7,481 nt of DNA. Origin: Microcaldota archaeon. GTDB taxonomy: Archaea; Micrarchaeota; Micrarchaeia; Burarchaeales; Fermentimicrarchaeaceae. The stretch lies in NCBI GenBank assembly GCA_026396455.1, contig JAPLWT010000001.1, forward strand, positions 1-7,481, read 5' to 3'. Shown here piece by piece: positions 1 to 5,062 of this stretch. Below the pieces are notes generated by a model. The model had not been told where the DNA came from. It ran no database searches and saw nothing but the letters and a program-made list of their open reading frames with translations. The translations under genes and the position numbers were made by a program. Position 1 is the stretch's first letter; every line of letters starts with the position of its first letter.

Positions 1-1
1 G

Positions 2-316
2 CGGCTTATACCCACGAAGCTGAATATATTACATTTCAGTGCGGGATTGTTATGGTTCATTATAAACTACTATTTCGACTATTTCTATGGTTATCTTAAT
101 GCTGCTGGCAGATATGTTCTAGGCACCCATCCGATTTTACCGTCAAATGACAGGATTCAGGTTGTGATGGTGCTGACATTCATGCTCAGCATAGCGATGT
201 GCGTCATTGCCTATAGGCTCTCATCGGCAAATATGCCCTGGCCTCTAAAGAAGGAGATTGCTGAAGCTCAGAAGACCACGAAAACCATGAGGGGAAGCAG
301 GAATAGCAGCGCATAA
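2..316 (+). CDS. C-terminal part of an unrecognised membrane protein (5' end outside window)
   Basis: The reading frame is open from the first bases of the window to a TAA at 314-316 (about 104 visible residues), so I read it as the C-terminus of a gene that begins to the left. A TTG at 47 could in principle start a shorter 89-residue protein, but there is no good ribosome site for it. The visible protein has an aromatic-rich hydrophobic stretch (LLWFIINYYFDYFYGY), a short loop, a clear membrane helix near residues 61-79 (VVMVLTFMLSIAMCVIAY) and a basic, polar tail, which would place the tail in the cytoplasm. Codon use (AGG/AGA, ATA) matches the rest of the window. I do not recognise the family and assign no function. 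Its last 49 bases overlap the end of the convergent EcfT gene. It could be spurious, but the amino-acid composition argues against that. Confidence 0.55.
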   Translation, partial: RLIPTKLNILHFSAGLLWFIINYYFDYFYGYLNAAGRYVLGTHPILPSNDRIQVVMVLTFMLSIAMCVIAYRLSSANMPWPLKKEIAEAQKTTKTMRGSRNSSA

Positions 317-948
317 TCTATCTTGCTGAGCTGAAGTTCCATTGCAATGTTTATGTGCTCTGAATCGAAGCCACGTGACTCAAGGGATATGGCAAGTTGC
401 ATTGCCCGCTTTAGGGAGGAGTGCATCAGGGGAACTATGAGGGGGATCGGCAGGGAGAATGGCTTCGCCTCATAGCCCCTCAGGGCCTGGGATACCCGTA
501 TCTTTGTAAGTTGCTCCTGCATGAGGGGAAGAAACCTGAGAGATATGACTAGCATGAAGGCAAGCTCGCTTGGCACTTTCAGGAAAACAAGAGCTTGCAG
601 GAGGGATTTTATTTCGGTCGTGTATACGTTCAACAGTGAAAGCAGGATTATGTTAAGCAAGAAAAGCGAGCTCACCACTCCGTAGTATAACCCTAAAGAG
701 GGATTGACAAGCAGGTGAAGCAGGATGGGAACCAGAAGGAGTAGCCAACTGCTCCCTAAATCCCTCACTGGCCGCAGGATGGATATCCCGCTCGTGTAGT
801 AGAGGAGCAGGGTTACTAGGGAGAAAGGCAGGATAACCCCGAGAGTGTCTCTTGTAAATAGGATTAGTAGGAAGAACACAAGGTACAAAATCTTAACCCT
901 TGCATCCGCCTTGTGAACCGGGGAGTTTCCGGGTATATATGCTATCAT
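268..948 (-). CDS. ecfT: ECF transporter transmembrane coupling protein EcfT
   Basis: This 226-residue integral membrane protein is the T component of an energy-coupling-factor importer. It transmits ATP-driven movement of the ATPase to the substrate-binding S component. The N-terminal HKADARVKI (12-20) matches the conserved HKxDxRxK start of the family, and about five to six hydrophobic helices follow. The cytoplasmic coupling region contains PSELAFMLVISLRFLPLM (126-143) and the two family-typical Arg-Gly motifs, ALRG at 155-158 and SRG at 191-193, which dock into the ATPases. Length is slightly short of the usual 240-270 but complete. The start ATG at 948-946 is set by a strong Shine-Dalgarno (AAGGTGA) that contains the stop codon of the upstream ATPase gene, four bases away. 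It is the last gene of the S-A-T cassette. Its 3' end overlaps the convergent membrane-protein gene by 49 bases. Confidence 0.9.
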   Translation of the reverse strand: MIAYIPGNSPVHKADARVKILYLVFFLLILFTRDTLGVILPFSLVTLLLYYTSGISILRPVRDLGSSWLLLLVPILLHLLVNPSLGLYYGVVSSLFLLNIILLSLLNVYTTEIKSLLQALVFLKVPSELAFMLVISLRFLPLMQEQLTKIRVSQALRGYEAKPFSLPIPLIVPLMHSSLKRAMQLAISLESRGFDSEHINIAMELQLSKIDYALLFLLPLMVFVVF

Positions 949-959
949 CGGCTCACCTT
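949..959 (-). promoter_or_regulatory. Shine-Dalgarno site of ecfT, fused to the ecfA stop
   Basis: On the minus strand the sequence reads AAGGTGA-GCCG-ATG. AGGTGA is a strong match to the archaeal anti-Shine-Dalgarno complement, spaced four bases from the ecfT start. Its TGA is the ecfA stop codon. This fixes the ecfT start and suggests that ribosomes ending ecfA reinitiate on ecfT. Confidence 0.7.
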
Positions 960-1717
960 GAACGCCCAGCTGTGCTTTTGAACATGCATGGAACTTTCAA
1001 GCCGTATTTCTCAATTTTTGGGCTTGAGAGAATTTTTTCTGGAGGGCCGTCTAGCTTTATAGTGCTGTCCTTGAGCACAAGCACTCTCCTAACGTTTTCA
1101 ACAAGCAGCTCGGTATCATGCTCCACAACTATGATGGTGATGCCTTTCCTGTTCAGCGCCCTAAGAATTTTGTATAGCGTTATAGCGCTACTAGAATCCA
1201 GACTTGAGGATGGTTCGTCAAGCAGGATGACCTCTGGCTCCATTGCAAGAGTTGAGGCGATAGCCAGCTTCTGCTTCTGACCCTCTGAAAGATTATTGGG
1301 GTTCTCATCCTTCATTGAGCGGAGGCCGAAGAGCTTCAGGTACTTGTCAACCCTCCTTTCTATCTGATCCTTTGGAAGCTTGCGATTTTCCAGCGCGAAA
1401 GCAACCTCGTCTCCCACCCTCAGGGAGAATATCTGCGAGTTTGGGTCCTGCAGCACTATTCCAATTTTCTGGGAGATTTCACTGACCTTTGAGGTCTTTA
1501 TGTCCATCCCGCATGCAGTGACCGCCCCTTTGAGATTCCCGCGTATCATGTTGGGTATCACTCCATTCATTACGAGGAGAAGGGTACTCTTGCCACTCCC
1601 CACCGGACCGGCTATCCCCACGAACTCCCCCCGGCCTATGGAAAGGTTTATTCCTTTCAACACCTCCCTTTTCCCGTAGGAGAAGCTGAGGTTGCATATG
1701 TTTATTGCATCTACCAT
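953..1717 (-). CDS. ecfA: ECF transporter ATPase EcfA (ABC ATP-binding protein)
   Basis: This cytoplasmic ABC ATPase powers the ECF importer. From the ATG at 1717 it is 254 residues. Visible motifs in order: Walker A GPVGSGKST (37-45), Q-loop around Q90 in VLQDPNSQIFS (the QDP form typical of EcfA/CbiO), signature LSEGQ (143-147), Walker B VILLDEP (163-169) with catalytic E168, D-loop SSLD and H-loop H200 (VVEHD). All catalytic residues are present. An upstream in-frame ATG at 1762 would add 15 residues lying inside the S-component gene. I prefer 1717 because GGAGAGGT lies seven bases upstream and because the ATG overlaps the S-gene stop as ATGGTAG, a translational-coupling layout. Only one ATPase is present, so it probably works as a homodimer, as in dedicated (group I) ECF systems; a second ATPase elsewhere in the genome cannot be excluded. 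Confidence 0.93.
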   Translation of the reverse strand: MVDAINICNLSFSYGKREVLKGINLSIGRGEFVGIAGPVGSGKSTLLLVMNGVIPNMIRGNLKGAVTACGMDIKTSKVSEISQKIGIVLQDPNSQIFSLRVGDEVAFALENRKLPKDQIERRVDKYLKLFGLRSMKDENPNNLSEGQKQKLAIASTLAMEPEVILLDEPSSSLDSSSAITLYKILRALNRKGITIIVVEHDTELLVENVRRVLVLKDSTIKLDGPPEKILSSPKIEKYGLKVPCMFKSTAGRSR

Positions 1718-2550
1718 GTTGCATACCTCTCCATGAAACCGAACTTGTATGCAAGAGTCCACGCCAACACCACCTCAACTACCCCCTGGAAAACATTCCA
1801 AGCAGATATGATATACCATGGCGCAATTGCCATGAATTGTTCTGGTGATGTATGGAAGAATAGCGGCCCTGCAAAATAGTAGTTGGATACTACGGTGGCA
1901 ATCGCCCTTACTATTACGCTCAGAGAAAGCATTATTGCGAGTGCTTTTGCATCAGCGAAAATCAGCGGAGTGGTGTCCTTGGAATATCTGCCCCAGAAGT
2001 GCAATAGAATCAGCGAGAATATCGCTATTGCAGCTATGGGAAGAAGGCCGAGAAGCAGGTCCGATGCAGTGACTCTTGACTCCGCGGCATTGAGGTAATC
2101 AATTTGCGGGATAGCATAGATAGTTGAGTTTGAGATGGATGGCACATAACTCCTGCCTACGAGGTTTGCATTTATGGAGACCAGGAATAGCATGAGGGAT
2201 ACGAAAAGCGCAAAAAACACATTTATCAGAATTTTTCCAGTATCGAAGTTCTTCTTCACCGATAGCATGTAGAATGCGGGTATGAGAAACATTGGGACAG
2301 TCGCTGTGAACTTCATAACTGCGCCAATCCACGAGGTGGGTGCTACGAGAGTTATAATGAAAGCTGTCAGAAGCGAGATATAGACCGCAGCATCAAGTCC
2401 GAAGAGGAAGAAGCCGAGCATTATGGGAACTGCAACCAGATCCACCGTCATGCCGAAGCCGGTGGGTATGCCTATAACCCCATTGGAAATCTGTAAGATA
2501 GCCGCCACGCAAGAGAGCATCGCTATTGAGGTGAGTTTGTATGTCTTCAT
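1711..2550 (-). CDS. ECF transporter substrate-binding (S) component, RibU-like
   Basis: This 279-residue polytopic membrane protein is the first gene of the importer cassette and its position, directly before ecfA and ecfT, marks it as the dedicated S component that binds the substrate. The N-terminal part has the S-component pattern: a first helix, then IPTGFGMTVDLVAVPIMLGFFLFG (28-51) and a helix followed by PTSWIGAVMKF (71-81), which resemble the D-x-x-x-[VI]-P-x-L...G-x-x-G...GE/GAxxxF pattern of RibU-type proteins. NYYFAGPLFF (223-232) and WNVFQGVVEVVLAW (251-264) resemble the RibU NYF and NxxKG segments near the C-terminus. Riboflavin or a related flavin is therefore the best guess, but other vitamins are possible. 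It is longer than usual (about 170-210) because of an extra polar loop around 127-165. The start ATG at 2550 lies about 27 bases from a TATA element, so the mRNA is probably leaderless. Confidence 0.75.
   Translation of the reverse strand: MKTYKLTSIAMLSCVAAILQISNGVIGIPTGFGMTVDLVAVPIMLGFFLFGLDAAVYISLLTAFIITLVAPTSWIGAVMKFTATVPMFLIPAFYMLSVKKNFDTGKILINVFFALFVSLMLFLVSINANLVGRSYVPSISNSTIYAIPQIDYLNAAESRVTASDLLLGLLPIAAIAIFSLILLHFWGRYSKDTTPLIFADAKALAIMLSLSVIVRAIATVVSNYYFAGPLFFHTSPEQFMAIAPWYIISAWNVFQGVVEVVLAWTLAYKFGFMERYATW
1718..1732 (-). promoter_or_regulatory. Shine-Dalgarno site of ecfA
   Basis: The minus strand reads GGAGAGGT (1732-1725), then seven bases, then ATG at 1717. The site lies inside the last codons of the S-component gene. 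It selects the 1717 start over the in-frame ATG at 1762. Confidence 0.6.
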
Positions 2551-2572
2551 GAAAAGAAGTTGCGTTTTTACT

Positions 2573-2581
2573 CTTTTAAAT
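2573..2581 (-). promoter_or_regulatory. TATA box of the ECF importer operon (leaderless)
   Basis: The minus strand reads ATTTAAAAG with an A-rich BRE-like stretch (GTAAAT) just upstream. The centre lies about 27 bases before the ATG at 2550, the usual distance from an archaeal TATA box to the transcription start. The mRNA would thus begin at or next to the start codon, and no Shine-Dalgarno is seen. There is no room for a riboswitch. Confidence 0.6.
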
Positions 2582-2647
2582 GTATTTACTCAAAAATGAT
2601 TAGCTTGCAAACAATGAATTCTTCTTATTGATGTGTATTCAGGAATG

Positions 2648-2656
2648 TTTTTAAAT
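2648..2656 (+). promoter_or_regulatory. TATA box of the first pilin-like gene (leaderless)
   Basis: TTTTTAAAT is preceded by a purine-rich GGAATG and lies with its centre 27 bases before the ATG at 2679. There is no Shine-Dalgarno between it and the start, so a leaderless transcript is likely. It stands back to back with the importer promoter; the two TATA boxes are about 67 bases apart. Confidence 0.6.
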
Positions 2657-2678
2657 CGCGGAACGAAAATCCGTAAGT

Positions 2679-3152
2679 ATGATGCATAGAAGAGGGCAGA
2701 GCGCAGTTGAATACCTATCGGTTTATGCAATTGCATTCATGATTGTACTGGTAGTGATTGCTGCAGTGTATTACATGTGGACTCGGCAAGGCACAGCTAC
2801 GCCATCCTGTGATATCTCCACGGACCTTGTATGCACGGGTTTCAAGATAACCCAGACTGGCAACCTGACTCTCATTATGAGACAGACAACCGGCCACAGC
2901 ATAACTATAACTGGTATCAACTGCACAGCAGAGGAGAATGCCGCTCAGATCACGACACCCGTAAATGTACTGATTAGTGATGGTGAGATGGGCAACGTGT
3001 CTAACGGCCAGCCATGCTACCTAGCGAGTGGTTCTATTGCTTCAGGCAGTATCGGAAACTTCTACAAGGGAAAGCTTTTTTTGAAGTATACTGAAACGGA
3101 TACTCTGATGGTTCATTCAGTGATAGGGAGGATAGTTGTTAAATATGAGTAA
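2679..3152 (+). CDS. Pilin-like surface protein with class III signal peptide (paralogue 1)
   Basis: This 157-residue protein starts MMHRRG|QSAVEYL: a very short basic leader, a Gly before the predicted cut, Gln at +1 and Glu at +5. That is the archaeal class III (DUF361-type) signal cleaved by an EppA-like prepilin peptidase. A hydrophobic helix follows (about 12-34), which in this family packs into the pilus or archaellum-like core, or anchors the protein. The exterior domain is beta-rich, with four cysteines (C44, C52, C82, C113) and three N-glycosylation sequons (N62, N81, N106). It shares TGH-I-TGINCTA and the C-terminal GKx-hydrophobic-Y...VIG pattern with the next gene, so the two are paralogues. 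The ATG at 2679 is chosen over the adjacent ATG at 2682 by its TATA distance. Whether it forms filaments, adheres or is simply a membrane-anchored minor pilin is not shown by sequence alone. Confidence 0.8.
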   Translation: MMHRRGQSAVEYLSVYAIAFMIVLVVIAAVYYMWTRQGTATPSCDISTDLVCTGFKITQTGNLTLIMRQTTGHSITITGINCTAEENAAQITTPVNVLISDGEMGNVSNGQPCYLASGSIASGSIGNFYKGKLFLKYTETDTLMVHSVIGRIVVKYE

Positions 3153-3198
3153 TATAGTGCATCTAAAGTAGAGTTTCGAGGTCGGGCAATACAATAAA

Positions 3199-3207
3199 TT
3201 TATAAAG
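3199..3207 (+). promoter_or_regulatory. TATA box of the second pilin-like gene
   Basis: TTTATAAAG lies in the 86-base gap after the first pilin gene, behind an A-rich ACAATAA stretch. By analogy with the promoter at 2648 (same spacing of 31 bases from the first T), transcription should begin near 3229-3230. This would let the second pilin and its downstream genes be expressed separately from the first pilin. Confidence 0.6.
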
Positions 3208-3238
3208 AGCCAAGCATCAAGATAGATTGGTGAATAGT

Positions 3239-3757
3239 ATGAGAAGAGCACAGGCAGCAATGGAATATTTGATAACATACGGATGGGCAGTCTTGATAAT
3301 GCTCGTAGTTGTTGGGGTCCTTTTTTACCTCGGTATATTCAACCCTAAAGCTATAGCGGCATGCAGCTTCCAAACTCCGGGCTTCACATGCTACGCATAC
3401 AAGTTGGCATCAAACACTTCAAATAATGAGCATGGTCTTATACTTGACTTGGGCCAGGCTACTGGACATGACATAAAGGTTACTGGAATAAATTGCACAG
3501 CTTCAGGAACTTGGATTGTTACTGAGTTTACTGCGGCTCAGGGCAACGTAACAGTATCCTCGGGAAACCACAAGATGCTGAACGGGACATCCACCAACCC
3601 AGGCGTAATTGTGAATTGCTATAAAGCAGATGGCACTGCAATTTCGACTAGTGATGCTTCGGCATACTACACTGGCAAGATATACGTCCACTATTATGAC
3701 ACAGAAACGAATCTGGACCACAAGGTGATAGGGGATATATCCGGAAAAGTGGAGTAG
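3239..3757 (+). CDS. Pilin-like surface protein with class III signal peptide (paralogue 2)
   Basis: From the ATG at 3239 this is a 172-residue protein starting MRRA|QAAMEYL, a minimal class III signal with Gln +1 and Glu +5, followed by a hydrophobic helix ITYGWAVLIMLVVVGVLFYL (11-30). The exterior domain has four cysteines (C42, C51, C86, C127) in the same order as paralogue 1, a shared TGH-I-TGINCTA segment, and sequons NTS, NCT, NVT and NGT. It is probably processed by an EppA-like peptidase and assembled as a pilin or kept as a surface protein. The start is ambiguous. ATG 3239 has GGTGA five bases upstream; in-frame GTG 3230 sits exactly at the predicted transcription start and could begin a leaderless product three residues longer; TTG 3227 is least likely. 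A CDP-alcohol phosphatidyltransferase gene follows after 19 bases. Confidence 0.8.
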   Translation: MRRAQAAMEYLITYGWAVLIMLVVVGVLFYLGIFNPKAIAACSFQTPGFTCYAYKLASNTSNNEHGLILDLGQATGHDIKVTGINCTASGTWIVTEFTAAQGNVTVSSGNHKMLNGTSTNPGVIVNCYKADGTAISTSDASAYYTGKIYVHYYDTETNLDHKVIGDISGKVE

Positions 3758-3760
3758 CTG

Positions 3761-3767
3761 AAAGGAG
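3761..3767 (+). promoter_or_regulatory. Shine-Dalgarno site of the CDP-alcohol phosphatidyltransferase gene
   Basis: AAAGGAG lies nine bases before the ATG at 3777, in the 19-base gap after the second pilin. A competing out-of-frame ATG at 3769 terminates after four codons. A ribosome site here and no TATA box suggest that the gene is read from the pilin transcript. Confidence 0.6.
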
Positions 3768-3776
3768 TATGCTGCT

Positions 3777-4409
3777 ATGTTAAAGTCTAAGTTTCCCGGA
3801 TTCGCCAACAGGGCGAGCATACGGATGGGTATGCTCTTTTCAAAAATACCACTCTCTGCTAATGGCTGGACTTTGTTGTCCGTCGTCCCAGCAATCCTCG
3901 GCTTTGTATTTCTTTTGTACAAACAGATGGATTATGCGCTGATTCTATTCATCATATCTTCCGCGATGGATGCGATAGATGGAGGGGTCGCAAGGGTAAC
4001 TGGCACTGTAAGCAATCTCGGGGCATATCTGGATGGAATGATGGATAGGGTTGTTGAGGGGCTGCTCTTCATAGGCATAATGCTATACGGGATACCAGAC
4101 TGGGTGGTGGGCGTCTATACCACTCCGTCTTACATGTGGATTGCACTTCTGCTGTTTTTTGGTTCTGCGATGGTGAGTTTCTCCAAGGCATATGCCACCC
4201 ACAGGAGGGTTCTGAGAAGCGAGAAGAAGGTCTCCAAAATGCCAGGTATACTGGAAAGGGCGGAGAGGCTCGTGCTTGTTTTCCTTGGGATGCTTCTCTA
4301 CAGGTTCAACCCACTGTATCTGACATACGCGATAGTTCTGGCAGCCGTGCTCTCAATTATAACCATGGTGCAGAGGGTTCTTTTTACCGTAAGGAATGCG
4401 GAGTACTGA
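3777..4409 (+). CDS. CDP-alcohol phosphatidyltransferase, possibly archaetidylinositol-phosphate synthase
   Basis: This 210-residue membrane enzyme carries the full family signature D65-x2-D68-G69-x2-A72-R73-x8-G82-x3-D86-x3-D90. That motif binds CDP and two divalent metals and catalyses transfer of a phosphatidyl-type group from a CDP-lipid to an alcohol. About six hydrophobic segments are visible, at roughly 31-48, 52-64, 93-105, 120-138, 165-176 and 181-199. After the motif, a basic cytoplasmic stretch (SKAYATHRRVLRSEKK, 136-151) and ERAERL (160-165) resemble the C-terminal half of archaeal and actinobacterial enzymes that use inositol 1-phosphate. Archaetidylinositol-phosphate synthase is therefore my best guess, but archaetidylglycerol-phosphate or serine enzymes cannot be ruled out. 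The family (about 180-220 residues) is full length here. It lies 19 bases after the pilin gene and four bases before the PHP gene, all on one strand. Confidence 0.85.
   Translation: MLKSKFPGFANRASIRMGMLFSKIPLSANGWTLLSVVPAILGFVFLLYKQMDYALILFIISSAMDAIDGGVARVTGTVSNLGAYLDGMMDRVVEGLLFIGIMLYGIPDWVVGVYTTPSYMWIALLLFFGSAMVSFSKAYATHRRVLRSEKKVSKMPGILERAERLVLVFLGMLLYRFNPLYLTYAIVLAAVLSIITMVQRVLFTVRNAEY
4400..4403 (+). promoter_or_regulatory. Shine-Dalgarno site of the PHP gene
   Basis: GGAG lies ten bases before the ATG at 4414, within the last codons of the phosphatidyltransferase gene. It supports 4414 over the in-frame ATG at 4396, which would overlap the upstream gene by 14 bases and has no well-spaced site. 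Confidence 0.5.
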
Positions 4410-4413
4410 GAAA

Positions 4414-5061
4414 ATGAAAGTGGATATGCACATCCACACGATTTACTCTGGCGATTCAGTTGGCAAGCCTTCGGGAATAATCAAAGCAGCCGCTAGCAGG
4501 GGGCTTGATGGAGTGGCAGTGGCGGACCACAACACCACAAAAGGATGGAAGGAAATGCTCGCGGAGGGCAGGAAGAGGGGTATTTCAGTCATCCTGGGAG
4601 AGGAGGTCAAGGTCGAATTCGAGGGAAGAGTAGTAGGCGAGGTGCTGGGGTACTTTATGAATGAAGAAGTGAAGAGAGGGGAGGTTCATGAGGTGTTGGA
4701 CGCAATTGCAGACCAGGGGGCATTGGCAGCTCTGCCGCATCCCTTCTGTTTCTTGAGAGGCATGAAGATGGATGTCGAGGAGATCATAGGTAAGGTGCAG
4801 GCAGTTGAGGTATTCAACTCATGTGTGTATTTCGACTACAATAATCAGAAAGCCTTGATGTTTGCCAGAAAGCATAAACTTGCAGAAATTGGGGGAAGCG
4901 ATGCACATACCGAGCAGGAAGTGGGCAATGCGTATACCTATGCAGAAGCGGATGAAATCAAGAAGTTTAGAGATGCGATATTAAAAAGAAAAACAAAGGC
5001 GGAGGGAAAGCTTACGAGCCACGCACTGAGATTCATTTCAAAGCTGCTTGGCTCGAGATAG
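4414..5061 (+). CDS. PHP-domain metal-dependent phosphoesterase
   Basis: This 215-residue soluble protein is a single PHP (polymerase and histidinol phosphatase) domain, with the metal-ligand motifs in order: DMHIHT (H6, H8), VADHNT (D38, H39), GEE (E63), LPHPF (H109) and GGSDAHT (D163, H165). These coordinate a two- or three-metal site that hydrolyses phosphomonoesters or phosphodiesters. All expected ligands are present, so it should be active. The exact substrate cannot be read from the motif set; characterised small PHP enzymes include histidinol phosphatase and nucleotide phosphatases. A basic, amphipathic tail (about 191-215, rich in Lys and Arg) follows the domain and could touch membranes or RNA. 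The ATG at 4414 is preferred over 4396 because of its GGAG site and because HxH then sits at the usual distance from the N-terminus. The four-base gap after the phosphatidyltransferase suggests an operon and a possible shared pathway. Confidence 0.88.
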   Translation: MKVDMHIHTIYSGDSVGKPSGIIKAAASRGLDGVAVADHNTTKGWKEMLAEGRKRGISVILGEEVKVEFEGRVVGEVLGYFMNEEVKRGEVHEVLDAIADQGALAALPHPFCFLRGMKMDVEEIIGKVQAVEVFNSCVYFDYNNQKALMFARKHKLAEIGGSDAHTEQEVGNAYTYAEADEIKKFRDAILKRKTKAEGKLTSHALRFISKLLGSR

Positions 5062-5062
5062 T

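Noticed and set aside
23..31. AATATATTA as a possible TATA box for a short gene starting at TTG 47
   Set aside because: The in-frame reading continues upstream to the window edge, and the spacing to TTG 47 (about 20 bases) is too short for a leaderless start; a C-terminal fragment of a longer gene explains the data better.
900..1280. A 126-codon + strand open frame across ecfA and the start of ecfT
   Set aside because: It is antisense to two well-supported genes, has low-complexity Ser/Thr-rich content and no ribosome site or promoter; it is a shadow of the ABC ATPase frame.
2611..2630. CAAT...ATTG inverted repeat in the divergent promoter region as an operator
   Set aside because: The arms are only four bases and the centre is not symmetric; in an AT-rich spacer this is expected by chance.
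3076..3082. Run of seven Ts in the first pilin gene as a terminator (also short T runs near 3321 and 4381)
   Set aside because: All lie inside coding sequence well before the stop codons, where they simply encode Phe and Leu codons.
3503..3922. A 139-codon - strand frame across the second pilin and the next gene
   Set aside because: It is antisense to two supported genes, has no promoter and a mixed composition without any recognisable domain.
4136..4417. A 93-codon + strand frame inside the phosphatidyltransferase gene
   Set aside because: The enclosing frame carries the complete enzyme with intact C-terminal helices; this alternate frame has no membrane helices, motifs or start signal.
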